Shown here piece after piece: positions 20,897 through 52,689 of a DNA stretch of 64,000 bases (positions within the stretch are counted from its first letter, which is position 1; every line of letters begins with the position of its first letter). The notes beneath the pieces were generated by a model that was given only the letters and a program-made list of their open reading frames with translations, was not told the origin of the DNA and ran no database searches. This DNA comes from Lepturacanthus savala (taxonomy: Eukaryota; Chordata; Actinopteri; Scombriformes; Trichiuridae), in contig CM060470.1 in the NCBI GenBank assembly GCA_030544235.1, positions 27,710,598 to 27,774,597 on the forward strand. Direction: 5' to 3'. The translations under genes and the position numbers were made by a program.

Positions 20897-22719
20897 TTAA
20901 TGAGATGAAAGTCTCTGGTTGTGCTGTCACAACAGGAATGAAAGGTAATAGTAACCGGCCCTAGATCCTCCTTCTATTGGAGGGCTCTTACTTGACTTTT
21001 GTTTCTGCAACCAACCCCAGCTCATATGAGGGAGCGTGGCCTTGTGTGTGTTTCAATAGGGAGAGGATGAGAGTGAATGTGTGAGAAGGCCGGCTGCATT
21101 TTTGCTACAGGTCTAATTAGGTGCTTTTGGGGTGTAAAATCATGCAAATTTTTATTTTAAAAAAGGAGGAAATAGTAGAAGCTCAAAAGAGAAGGTTGTG
21201 CACACCTAGGCAGAGGACAGGTGAGTAGGAGGGGTAAAAAACACACTGGAACAGGAAAAAAATGTCAAAAAATGGAAACCTGAATATAAATAATCGCAAA
21301 AAAGAATGAACATAAACAAAAGATGTTCACCTTTTTAGAATTATTTATATTTATGTTTCCATTTATTTAATTGTGGAGCCAAAACTGCATTTAAACTCTC
21401 TTTCGTTCCTGTTAACTACCTGATGAAGGCCTGAGAACCCAAACCCCCTTACATTAAATTACCATTTGCCAAGTGATTGAAAGTGTGTAGGAGTTATTTT
21501 CTTTTTTCCTCTTTAAAATCTACACAGAAACTACAGATTCTAACCTTTACCTCCTCTGCAGATAGTGTAAAGTCGCTAATATCTTCATAATCAACACAGT
21601 AGGTTTGTCAGTAAATTACAGACTTATGGAAATGTTTCACCTCCAGCCTTGAATGGATAACACAGTGAGTCTGATGGGAAATACATTATATAGGAAATAC
21701 AATACAGTTATTCCTCCTCCCTCGTCCTGTAATTCAGAATCAGCGTGTGTTTCTAGTAAGAACTGATGAGCAGCACCTTATAACATCTACATTTAATGTT
21801 CATTAACATGGACCAAACCTGAAAACATGCTCAGCCAAACATAAAGATGATATATTTTGTTTCCTGTTTATTTGTATGTCTTTATCTGTCCAGTGACAGC
21901 TGCTGGTCTATCAAGTAGAGGGAGCTCATTTTGGCCTTGTTAGCTTGGTAGCTTGTTAGCTTGCTCGCTAGCTGTGGTTGCTGAGCAATCAATAGATATA
22001 ATAAATGGATAAAATAATAAAAGGACTAGATTCTCATCATAGATCTACATGATATAGGTTAGACGTCTCATCCATGCTGACGGCTAATGGAGTCCAATGT
22101 TCACACTGGAGGCCTTCCTTTAAATCCCACCCTGTATGTCTGTTATATAATTACTGTTTTTGGAAGTGTCTCTGAGCATCTGGAAAAGTGCTATAAAAAA
22201 CAAATGTATTAAAAAAAAGTAAAAGAATAAAAAAAAACTCTCCAGTGGGAGTGGTTTATATTTAGAGATCACTGATTCACTCATTTGACTGTCAATCAAA
22301 ATAAGACCACTGAGGCCACGCCCACTCCCCATAGACCCCCATAGATGCTCAGTGTCTAGTGGGCGGGGACAAACCAGCATTTATCCAATCAGCAGCTAGT
22401 TTCACTACAGTGGAACAACCCACTCTCTGCTGCTCCATTCAAGGCTATTAAAGCTGATTCAACCTGTTTAATGAATGAATGAATGAATGAAATGTTCACT
22501 GACCTGTGAACAGCAGCTGATTCTTAACTAAAGTTGAACGTGTTCTAACACATTATTTAGTCAATGGAATTTAAACACAGTAGAACATATTTGACCACTT
22601 ATTTCTGACATTTTAGGGGAAGATGAGCCTCCTTTTCTGTCTCAGACCATCACCATAGGTTCAGTCACTGTAACTCTCACCTCCAGCTACTAATCAGTCT
22701 GGTCTCTGCACCAAAGTTT
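20897..22719. other. Intergenic
   Basis: No gene recognised. Contains AGCTTGTTAGCTTGCTCGCT-type short repeats near 21940 and a GAAT tetranucleotide run near 22472. Confidence 0.5.
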
Positions 22720-23370
22720 AATGCTTTCATTTGTTTTTAATCATTAAATCCACCTATAGTGATGTGAGTGTTCCAGTGTCTTTATTTGGGTTCAGTCTCA
22801 TTAACCTGTTCCCCTCTAGGTCTATTCAACAGCCTACCTCTCTAAATGACATGTCCAGGCTTAATGCAGTATATCTCTACAACTACAGGGGTTTACTGAA
22901 TGATGTTGGGTTTAAATAAAGCTAACACCTGTGAGATAGTTGTATCAGTGACAGAATCAATTTAACATGAACAGTGTTGAAGTACATCCAGCTAGAATAA
23001 AGCAAAGAAGGGACAAATTAGCTCTGCCCCCAAAAAACTCTATTTAGGTTGTTTTAGTAACTTTAGAGACATTTTAGTCCAGGTGTGTCCAGGCCTGGTT
23101 TTGGTACATTTCATTAATATTATCATAAAATTGCAGAAATCTACAGATTTATGTTTTCTATATATGTTCATATTTAAACCCAACATCATTCAGTAAACCC
23201 CTGTAGTTGTAGAGATATACTGCATTAAGCCTGGACATGTCATTTAGAGAGGTAGGCTGTTGAATAGACCTAGAGGGGAACAGGTTAATGAGACTGAACC
23301 CAAATAAAGACACTGGAACACTCACATCACTATAGGTGGATTTAATGATTAAAAACAAATGAAAGCATTA
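22720..23370. repeat. Palindrome with ~200-bp near-perfect arms
   Basis: Positions 22720-22918 and 23172-23370 are reverse complements with no difference that I could find, separated by about 250 bp. The arms contain the R-family text also present at 1890-2025 and 39180-39292. No terminal motif or target duplication was identified, so it may be two opposed insertions or a transposon with long inverted repeats. Confidence 0.9.
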
Positions 23371-24700
23371 AAATTGGTTTCAGTCTTTATCTCATTTAAG
23401 GATGTCAAAACCCCAAGAAACAAATGAGTTGTTTTATTTCAATGGTTTTAACCAACAAATATCTAGGTACAGGTTCAAAATGATCTGAAGAGAAAGAAAA
23501 AAGGTTCGCTGGTTTGACGGGAATGAACCGGTGGTGCTGATGTCCAGAGATGAACAGAGACAGAGCAGGAACTGGACTGAACCGGAAGCTTTTCAACTGG
23601 TTTGATCATTCACTCTCCACTCAGAACTGGCTCAGGTCAAATATAATATCACACTTTAGTCCAGAGTGTTGCAGCACTCATGAATCAGTAACTCCTCACA
23701 AACACACGCAGAGACCAGGTAATGGTGGTTATTGAGTTATCAGGACATTTTCACACCAAATGTCACTAATTACCTGATTATTCCATGTATTTTTAACTTC
23801 CAGTGTGTGTTTCAGCAGGAACAAAACACACAAAGCCAGAGCAGAATGTTGGTTATTTAAAGTTTTAACGGCTGAATCACAAACACACGGTTTGACCCTC
23901 AATCCTTAAACAACTGACCATAAAGTAGAGGTAGCTCAAGAGTTCAGACATGTTGTTATTGCTTTAAGGAAACCCAACACTTCATAAGAAATCTAGAGTG
24001 AATGTGTGCAAAGTTGTAAAATTGTCTGATAGAAGACCTTTATTTTAAGATTTGAACTACAGCTTTTGCCAAATCTGCAAAAGAAAGGAAAGAAATTCAG
24101 AATCCAGGATGTACCAAGGCCTCAAAACCACAATGCAAATGATTTTTATCCTGTGTGAAAAACATAAAAAATCTAAACTTCTGGTTCTTTTTTAGAGGTT
24201 TTAAAGGTCCTAAATGTGACACTTTTCTTGTGTTTTAGTTGAAGTTTATACAACGTATAGTCTTTCAGTATACATCTCCTCTGTCAAGCTTCTAGCTGGA
24301 GCTCTAGAAATAACATGTGACTGTCTAATTAATATTAATGAGAACTAAACCTGTTCCATATGATGCATTCTGTTATTTGTCAATTTAAAGAGTCATGTCT
24401 CAATGAATTGACTTCCCCCAAGATGTCATCTAACTGTAATTTAAACAGCTGTTAATAATGTATGGTGTTTCTTATTTGTCTTATATTTTTATCTGCAGAA
24501 TTCAACAATGTTCTTTCCACTCTCCACTGACCCGTTTTAGATTTTAAATGCATAAAAGAACCACTTCAATTTGTTTATTTGCATTAAGGTTTTTTGACTT
24601 TTCCCTAAGTTTAACAAAATAAAACAAAAACATGTTTTCAGTAAGTTATAAAATGCTCTGATTAACATGAGGAGTTTCAACTAGAACTTAATGATAAGAC
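23371..24700. other. Intergenic upstream of the transporter gene
   Basis: No gene or repeat family recognised. Confidence 0.5.
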
Positions 24701-24711
24701 ATCTGAGAGAA

Positions 24712-24802
24712 GGAGGAGAATGACAAGGGAGGACCAGAGGAGGAGGACCAGAGGAGGAGGACCAGAGGAGGAGGACCAGAGGAGGAGGACCAGAGGAGGA
24801 GT
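24712..24802. repeat. GGAGGACCAGA short tandem repeat
   Basis: About five copies of AGGAGGAGGACCAG directly upstream of the proposed transporter promoter. Confidence 0.85.
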
Positions 24803-24816
24803 TTTTTTTCTTGCCT

Positions 24817-24860
24817 GGATAAAAGCTGTGTGTCGCAGCAGAGCCGCTGCTGCTACAGGA
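24817..24860 (+). promoter_or_regulatory. Possible TATA-like promoter of the transporter gene
   Basis: GGATAAAAG at 24817-24825 lies about 245 bp before the start codon and just after the purine repeat. A start site about 25-30 bp downstream would give an unspliced leader into the first coding exon. Position and motif only; no transcript evidence. Confidence 0.25.
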
Positions 24861-25070
24861 AGATCGATAGTATTTGTATTCAGAGGTGGATGATATTGGC
24901 TCATAATAATATTCCTAAATACAGTAGTAAAAGTATTATGATATATATTTGTGCATTAACAGCCTCATTTTTGTAGCTCCTTCAGTTGTGATAGTACTGT
25001 TATCACTGCAGTAATAATTGCAGGTGTAGAGTCATACAGAACAGAACAGAACCAGTGGATTTCTAGTCAA

Positions 25071-44079
<19,009 letters not shown>

Positions 44080-44085
<6 letters not shown>

Positions 44086-44690
44086 GACTCTGTAAGACTC
44101 TATACGACTCTGAGACTCTATAAAACTCTCTATCACACTACAAGACTCTACAAGACTCTGTAAGACTCTATAAAACTCTATAATGCTCTATAACAGTCTA
44201 CAAGACTCTATAAGACTATAAGACTCTACAAGACTCTATAACACTATATCACACTCTATAACACTATAACACTCTATAAGACTATAAGACTCTATAAGAC
44301 TCAATAAAACTCTATAAGACTCTACAAGACTCATAACACTATAAAACTCTATAAGACTCTATAACACTATAAGACTCTATAAGACTCTATAACACTATAA
44401 GACTCTATAAGACTCTACAAGACTCATAACACTATAAAACTCTATAAGACTCTATAACACTATAAGACTCTATAAGACTCTACAAGACTCATAACACTAT
44501 AAAACTCTATAAGACTCTATAACACTATAAGACTCTATAAGACTCTATAACACTATAAGACTCTATAAGACTCTACAAGACTCATAACACTATAAAACTC
44601 TATAAGACTCTATAACACTATAAGACTCTATAAGACTCTACAAGACTCTATACAACTCCATAACACTCTATAAACTCTATAAAATTCTCT
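44080..44690. repeat. CTATAAGACT tandem repeat in the 3' UTR
   Basis: About 600 bp of CTCTATAAGACT, CTACAAGACT and CTATAACACTATAAGA units starting at the stop codon. A longer period is visible: the text AAGACTCATAACACTATAAA recurs several times at roughly 70-110 bp spacing. Confidence 0.92.
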
Positions 44691-45345
44691 AAACAGCATT
44701 AAAAAACAGAATCTAAAGATGCTAAAACCAACCAAGTCAAGATATCTTGAATGTTATCCTGTTTTGTCTTGAATGTTATTGGTGTTGTTGCTTTGTGTGT
44801 CCACCAGGGGACGACGTGTCAACACTAGAGAATCTGCAGCTGTGATGCATTCATGACACCTAAGTGACAATCACAATAGTTCATTGTGTTTGCAGACAGC
44901 AGAGTCAGAGTGATGAAAAACAATGAGACAATCAGCAAAACCAGTCAAAGCTTCACTGATAATTAAAACTCTGAGAATGACTATAACTGTAGTTATAATC
45001 GAGACAGAAACTATTAAAACCAAAAAAGAAGTGAAGTTGGCAGAATGTTTGAAAAAAGGGTTAAAATCAAAGCACTTGACTAATTTGCTGTATATCTAGT
45101 CTACTGTGTTTCTGCTCATGGATTGGACACTGATGCATTAACAATATGAACGTGACATGAACAATCACTTAATTATGAAAAGCAGGAAAGTGGACAGATG
45201 TAGTTATGGTGGATGTGAACATTAATCTGAGTGTGAATCCAGGGTGTAAAACATGACCTTTCTGCTGAAGCAGCAGCAGTTTTTAACAGCAGCAATGTGA
45301 CAGTTTATACAGAAAAAAGTATTGTTGGTTTTCACCAGTATGATG

Positions 45346-45351
45346 AATAAA
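45346..45351 (+). terminator. Candidate polyadenylation signal of the transporter gene
   Basis: AATAAA about 1.26 kb after the stop codon, the clearest canonical hexamer before the SINE. No cleavage-site evidence. Confidence 0.3.
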
Positions 45352-45480
45352 ATGTAAAATGTCATGGATGAATTAATAAACCACAACTGGAAGAACAAAG
45401 CAGTTACAGCATCTTTCATTATTTAAGTCTGTATTGTTCCCTGACACTGACATCATTATCAGAAATACTATTTGATGAAG

Positions 45481-45796
45481 TGCGACACGGTGGAGCAGGG
45501 GTTAGCGCTGTTGCCTCACAGCAAGAAGGTCACAGGTTCAAGACCTCCTTTGTCCTCGGTCTGGGACCTTTCTGTGTGGAGTTTGCATGTTCTCCCCGTG
45601 TCTCCATGGGTTTTCCTTCCTCCCACAGTCCAAAAACATGCTGAGGTTAATTGGAGACTCTAAATTGCCCGTAGGTGTGAGTGTGCCCCACGATTGGCTG
45701 GGGTGTATCCCTGCCTCTTGCCGTAATGCGCTGGGATAGGCTCCAGCAGACCCCTGCGACCCTAATGAGGAATAAGCAGGTATAGAAAATAACTGA
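45481..45796 (+). mobile_element. tRNA-derived SINE
   Basis: The head CGACACGGTGGAGCAGGGGT followed by TAGCGCTGTTGCC looks like a pol III A box, and GGTTCAAGACC like a B box. The body (TGTGGAGTTTGCATGTTCTC, CTCTAAATTGCCCGTAGGTG, TGGGATAGGCTCCAGCAGAC) is of a kind very widespread in teleosts. CTATTTGATGAAG before and CTATTTAATGTGAAG after it form an imperfect target duplication. It is not a functional tRNA. Confidence 0.85.
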
Positions 45797-46449
45797 CTAT
45801 TTAATGTGAAGAAGAAACAGAAGAAGATATTCCAGTATTACTATTTTTTAATCTACCTGACTATGCCGCCTAATATTTTTTTTATTGAATTATCTGTTTA
45901 TCCTACCGAAGATGAAGTACTTTTTCTGAGGGTGCATGAATGTCTCACAGGTGTGAACTATAAGGGGCGGGGCCTCTTTTCCTGTGGCTCCACCCAGGAT
46001 TTATGAACAACAGGTTTCACTGAAAAGAATCAACCAGGCCAATAAAATAATTCAAATTTCTAGTAGTGTAGTCGCTGGTTTTATTTCAGTAAATGTTCAA
46101 ACAATTCAATATTTCACCACAAATTTGAAAAAATGACAACCTAAAAACCTGTAATCGAAAAAGAATGATACACATTAAATATGTAATCCACCTAGAATAT
46201 AAAACTTGTTGATATCATGTGTTTTTAATTTTTTTAAAACCTTTTTACAAGTTAAACTATCTGGTACCAAGTTTTTAGTTACACCAAGCAACAGTTTTAT
46301 TACTGACCCATATACTAGTACTGCAGTAGCTTAACTACATCAATCTAATACTTGTATTGCAGTACTTGAATTATATCAAGTGCATTATACTTTTGTACTG
46401 TTACTGCAATAGTTTAACTACATCAATCTTATAATATTAACTTTTACTC

Positions 46450-47125
46450 CATAAGTGTGGGGGCCAAATCTGGGCCACCACCTCATTTTCTGTGGCCCCT
46501 CAACAGCTTCACAGACTTGTGTGATTTATTGAGAGATGGAAAGTGAATAAATGTTTGAACTTAACAGAGACACACTGGTCACGTTGTCTTTGTACGACTT
46601 CAGTAACTCCAAAATCTTTTCTCAATCGGCCACGAAGGTTGTTTAAAAACAGGAAAGTTTCTGTTTTTCCTTATTTTCCTTTGTTGAAGTACATCTGTCA
46701 TTACTTTCTTGTTCTTTCTATTCTTTAATATTTAGCATAGCAACACAAAACCATAGATTCCAATCTTTGAAACATCCATGAAATAAATCAAACAGTTAAT
46801 AGTGGTTATCAGCATATTCTTGTATGAGTCTCTAGATATCTGTGATGATTTTACATGTTTTGCTGCAGCATTTTAATAATTAGACACTAACAACAATATA
46901 ACATTATTTCTGAATCAGCAGATTTTTAAATTCTGTTTAAAAAACTTTGCAAATTGTCACCAGCACTATTATGAGTGGAGAGACAATTATTTAATATAAT
47001 AACATATATAATAATAATAATAATACATAGATACAGATATATGGTCTTTATAAGTGGCTCTTTGAGGGAAACCAGAACACTGATGTGACCCAGGATCAAA
47101 CTGAGATTAACTCCCTGGTCTAATA
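46450..47125. mobile_element. hAT-like ~690-bp non-autonomous element, copy 2
   Basis: Nearly identical to 20199-20896 across TCACGTTGTCTTTGTACGAC, CAATCGGCCACGAAGGTTGT and following text; the left tip is lost. It stops within about 50 bp of the ETS site in the sestd1 promoter. Confidence 0.85.
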
Positions 47126-47167
47126 CATGTATGGTCCATCTGGGCTTTTATTTTGGAAATTATTTGG

Positions 47168-47427
47168 AGACGGAAGTCACATTTTTTCATTGAGTTCCAC
47201 CGCGCCTGCGCAGAGCAGCACCGCCTGTTTCTACGTGTTTCACTGTTCAAAGCGAGCGGAGCAAATTGGGACATCCAGAGGGATTTAATGGAAAAAAGGT
47301 TAAAAATCTGCAGGTAAATCAGCCTGGGAGGAGGAGAAGGAGCAGGAGGAGGAAGAGGAGGCCCAGTAGAGGAGGAGAAGTGGGAGAAAAGAATCTGGAG
47401 AGTAGAATGCCACCGATCTGAGTGAAG
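47168..47427 (+). promoter_or_regulatory. sestd1: sestd1 promoter and first non-coding exon
   Basis: A locally GC-richer stretch has an ETS-type site CGGAAGT (47171-47177) and an NRF1-type palindrome GCGCCTGCGCA (47202-47212), with no TATA box, a usual make-up for a broadly expressed gene. A purine-rich leader follows and ends at donor AAG|GTAAGA (47428). The first coding exon follows 3.9 kb later. The exact transcription start is not fixed by sequence. Confidence 0.6.
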
Positions 47428-49540
47428 GTAAGAAAACCAGCCTCATCTCTACTTCTATCTCTGTCGTTATTAACGGGGACGCAGAGCTTCCTCAGGAGGA
47501 GGTGGAGGAGGTTAGAGCCGCAGAAACCGCTGCTCAATGTAGGTCATTGTGTCTGAGAGCCGAGCCGAACCGAACCAAGCCGAGACTAACCGAGACTAAC
47601 CGAGCTGGACTGCTGCTGCAGGGAGGCCGCAGCCAGGAGGAGGATGAAGATGATGAAGAGCTGCAGCTGGACAGATGGACAGAGACAGATAGAAAGACTA
47701 GGACAGACAGAATCAATAATCAATAACAGCATCGATACATTTGTATATCAGTACAACTCTGGAACTGGAGAGTTGACTAACAAAACCACTGTATAAAACT
47801 AAACATTTAAATAACATTTAATCATCTCAATAAAAATGGAGCCACAACTGTTGACAACACTGATGATAAACACATGAAAAGTCTCAGTAAAAATATTTGT
47901 TTTGCATCATCACACAGAGTGTGAACTTATTGGGGGAAGTTTTTCTTCCCAACTTGCTCAGTAGTAGAATAAACATGGTATAGACACAGGTTTATATTCT
48001 ACTAGTACAGTACAAGTAGAAAATGAGTGTGCAGTGATTGGTTGATTCATCTATTAGGTGACAAATGTCTAATTTTGATCATTTAAAATCCTCTAGTAGA
48101 ACACATATCAATATAAGCACTGATATCTTGTTGTGAGTCTAGTTATTATAGTTATATTTTTGGATATTGGTGTATGCTGATGAGGCATCAGTGTTTTCCT
48201 GGTTTCAAACACTGCATTACATTGAAGTCATTTTCATCTCAGTCTGTTCTAACTGGTAACGCTATAGACTCCAATAACTGAACTGGCAGCAACATACATA
48301 TAAATACATATTCATAACAGATAGAAGGTAAGCAGAGAAAATGTCATCTGTTTGTAGCTGTTTTCAAAATGTATTAAACATAGTTTAGAAATGATGCATT
48401 AAAAGGGCTGTGAGATGCCCCCATCACAAAGAAGATAATGTCATCTCTTTATATAAACTACTATTACCAAAACATAATAAATATATATCTGTATCCACTC
48501 CTATTGATTTAGCAAGAAAATAATTGGCAGGTTAATGATGAAAAAATATTTAATTAACAAATATTTAATAGACAAGAGCATGCATGTATGGGAGTTATTA
48601 GAACTCAAGAGGATTTATAGTAGATAAATAAAAAGACAGATTCTATAAAAGACAATGAAAACAACAGATGTATAAATGTAGTGGAATTGAAAATATTATT
48701 AAAGATTATTAAAGTTTATATTGTCTTCTCTTCAAACACTAGGCAAGACCTAAAGGATTATTTGTATTTGTTGAGAGTTTGAAGCAAAGATTTATACCAA
48801 AAGCTGATTTATCCTGATTTAGTTTAGCATAAAGACAGAAAACAGGTGAAAACAACTTGAATCTGTTCTTAGGTGACAAAATCAACATATAAACACCTAC
48901 TGCAGCTCATTAAACTAACACGTTCAACCCATAAAAACTGACAAGTTGAGCCTGCTCCTGGCCCAGAAATCCAGGATGGATCATTTTACCTTTTGGACAG
49001 AGCCAGGGAAGCTGTTTCTGTTGCTGCTCTCAATTCTCAGCTTTACTCATGTTTGCTTGATTCCAGATTAATACGATATGGAAAAGTATCAGATGAAGAG
49101 TAGAAGAATGGAGCAGTGGTAATTTAAACCAGCAGAATGTAGTGAGAAATGGTCCCAACAAACACAGATGTTGAACCCAGCAGACGGTGGTGGTGGTAAA
49201 ACAATAAACTGAGTAGAGAGATAAAACAGGTGGTGTTAGTGTCTGAACTCAGTGTTCTAACGTCTTTAATGGTTCCACCAGCAGGTCAAACCAGGGCTGC
49301 ATCAAACAGTTTCATCATTGATAAATCTAGAATCTATATCTAATAGACAGGAATATAAACTGATGGACAACTTTACTGACTGATGGCTTTACTGCACAAA
49401 TACAACGATGAAACAGACCGTAAATCACTGACTGACCTGAATGAGCCAGAATCAGAATCATCATGGAGAAATGCCAGATAGAAAATAATCCTCTTGGTGA
49501 TGGGTCTGTGCTGCTTCATACGCTAGAGAGACCGAGGACT
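47428..49540. other. sestd1 intron 1, 5' part
   Basis: CCGA/CCGAGACTAA short repeats at about 47555-47605 and GGAGGA runs, then AT-rich DNA without recognised repeats or frames. Confidence 0.5.
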
Positions 49541-49544
49541 AGAG

Positions 49545-51160
49545 ACCTGATACTGTGGACTAGTGTCTATGGACTAGTGTCTATGGACTAGTGTCTGTGG
49601 CTAGTGTCTGATACTATGGACTAGCGTATGTGGCTAGTGTCTGATACTATGGACTAGCATATGTGGCTAGTGTCTGATACTATGGACTAGTGTCTGTGGA
49701 CTAGTTTCCTGATACTAAGGACTAGTGTCTGTGGACTAGTTTCCTGATACTAAGGACTAGTGTCTGATACTATGGACTAGTGTCTGTGGAGTAGTTTCCT
49801 GATACAAAGGACTAGTGTCTGTGGACTAGTTTCCTGATACTAAGGACTAGTGTCTGATACTAAGGACTAGTGTCTGTGGACTAGTTTCCTGATACTAAGG
49901 ACTAGTGTCTGATACTAAGGACTAGTGTCTGTGGACTAGTTTCCTGATACTAAGGACTAGTGTCTGATACTAAGGACTAGTGTCTGTGGACTAGTTTCCT
50001 GATACTAAGGACTAGTGTCTGATACTAAGGACTAGTGTCTGTGGACTAGTCTCCTGATACTATGGGCTAGTGTCTGATACTATGGACTAATCTCCTGATA
50101 CTAAGGACTAGTGTCTGATACTATGTGACTAGACTAGTGTCTGGACTGGTGTCTGATACTATGGACTAGTGTCTGATACTAAGCACTCATGTCTAATACT
50201 ATGGACTAGTGTCTGATGCTATGGACTAGTTTATGTGGACTCGTGTCTGATACTATGGACTAGTGTCTGATACTATGGACTAGTGTCTGATATCATGGAC
50301 TAGTGTCTAATTCTGTGGACTAGTGTCTGATACCATGGACTAGTGTCTGATACCGTGGACTAGTGTCTGATACCGTGGACTAGTGTCTCTGGACTAGTGT
50401 CTGATACCATGGACTAGTGTCTGATACCATGGACTAGTGTCTCTGGACTAGTGTCTGATACCATGGACTAGTGTCTGATACCGTGGACTATTGTCTGATA
50501 CCGTGGACTAGTGTCTGATACCGTGGACTAGTGTCTCTGGACTAGTGTCTGATACCGTGGACTAGTGTCTGATACCGTGGACTAGTGTCTGATACCGTGG
50601 ACTAGTGTCTCTGGACTAGTGTCTGATACCGTGGACTAGTGTCTGATACCGTGGACTAGTGTCTCTGGACTAGTGTCTGATACCGTGGACTAGTGTCTGA
50701 TACCGTGGACTAGTGTCTGATACCGTGGACTAGTGTCTCTGGACTAGTGTCTGATACCATGGTCTAGTGTCTGATACCATGGACTAGTGTCTGATACCAT
50801 GGTCTAGTGTCTGATACCGTGGACTAGTGTCTGATACCGTGGACTAGTGTCTGATACCGTGGACTAGTGTCTCTGGACTAGTGTCTGATACCATGGTCTA
50901 GTGTCTGATACTATGGACTAGTGTCTAATACCGTGGACTAGTGTCTGATACCGTGGACTAGTGTCTCTGGACTAGTGTCTGATACCATGGTCTAGTGTCT
51001 GATACTATGGACTAGTGTCTAATACCGTGGACTAGTGTCTGATACCGTGGACTAGTGTCTCTGGACTAGTGTCTGATACCATGGTCTAGTGTCTGATACT
51101 ATGGACTAGTGTCTAATACCGTGGACTAGTGTCTGATACTATGGACTAGTGTTTGAGAAA
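49545..51160. repeat. Minisatellite GGACTAGTGTCTGATAC, ~20-bp unit
   Basis: About 1.6 kb of ACTAGTGTCTGATACCGTGG-type units with shorter CTCTGGACTAGTGT units at intervals. Sub-blocks differ: the 5' part has TTTCCTGATACTAAGG variants, the 3' part CCGTGG and CCATGG variants. It ends about 150 bp before sestd1 coding exon 1. Confidence 0.95.
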
Positions 51161-51312
51161 ACTCAGTGCATGAAGGATTAAGTTTAGAGCTAGATTAGGG
51201 TTAAAATGTGGGCTAGGACTAGGGTCAGGATGTGGGCTAGGATTCAGGGTTCAGATGTGAGTCCATTAAACAGAGAAATAAATATCTCCTGCGTGTGTTC
51301 ATTTGTCTCCAG

Positions 51313-51382
51313 ATGTCCACTGTTACCATGGAAGCGACCAGCATCCTCTCCATCCTCAAGAAGAAACTGGCCTTTTTGTCAG
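51313..51382 (+). CDS. sestd1: sestd1 coding exon 1
   Basis: The acceptor CTCCAG is followed at once by an in-frame ATG (51313) and then ACCATGG (51328). Encodes MEATSILSILKKKLAFLS from the second ATG. The donor G|GTAACA is followed by CA repeats. Confidence 0.92.
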
Positions 51383-52094
51383 GTAACACACACACACACA
51401 CTAAACACACATCCACCACCAGTCTCTGAGTCCTCTACTAGGGCCTTCTGGTGGATCAGGAGTAGTTCCAGTCTGGTATCAGGTAGTCATGTAGACCAAC
51501 ATGTAAACTACCTTCACTTTTATATAACAAGCTACATGTGTGGGTCTAAAGTCTAGTTTATTCTTTTATTTTCTTTACTGTGCATATCATAGTTCTGCAT
51601 TGAGGGAACTAGTTTCTCTAATGAATCAACCTCTTCACAACCAACACCAGGTAAAAAAAAAAGAAAGTCCAGCACAAGACAGAAAAACACATCCCCTTAA
51701 ATAATACATACTCCAGACTGGATGTACTGGACTTTCTTTTCTTTTGCCTGTTTTTTTTTCATTCTTGTACCAGGATGCAGTGTGTGTGTTTGGAGCTCAT
51801 TGATATCAAAGAGAAAATGATTTTATTGCAAATGTGGAGGCGAAAGGAAAAAATAAAACAGTCTAAAAAAACATTTCCCTTAACCCTCTATTTCATAGTA
51901 TGGTAACAATTACTTTATCTTCATTTGTGGTGATATGAAATGTACGTTTTTACAGTTAGGCATGGAAAGGGGGCTTTTATTTTGAAGGACATACAATTTA
52001 TGAGGTCACATGACCAGGATTGCTCATAGATTTGACATGTGATCATCACTGTCTTATAACCATAGGTTGACTTTTATTCAGAATTTGGAAAATT

Positions 52095-52184
<90 letters not shown>

Positions 52185-52625
52185 CCATATATATATATTT
52201 CCATATATCAACAATGAGCAAATATGATAAATTCCTAGTGTATACAACCTAATGGTTGACTTAAATAGCGTGAAACTATGGTTACAACATTTTCTTATAT
52301 TTCTTAAATATATCTATTAATATCTATTATTTAGGCCATTTTAAGTAATAAAACATACAAAACATTTACAACACAAGTATGAGCTACCATGTCAACATGT
52401 GTTTACATTTAGTTTACTCAGTAATCAGATTACTCTTTACCTTGGTTTTCCTGGTTCTTTTTAGGGGGTAAAGACCGTCGTAGTGGTCTGATCCTGACCA
52501 TCCCCCTCAGCTCAGACCAGACCAGCATGGAGGAACTCAGTGCTACACTGGACTACCTGCTCAGTATCCCTAGGTACACACACACACACTAATACACAGA
52601 TACACACACAGACACACACACACTA

Positions 52626-52689
<64 letters not shown>

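Noticed and set aside
22731..23358. Identical 62-codon frames on opposite strands
   Set aside because: They are the two arms of the palindrome; no splice context or protein similarity.
45481..45560. Functional tRNA gene
   Set aside because: Only A- and B-box-like parts are present; the cloverleaf does not fold and the sequence continues as a SINE body.
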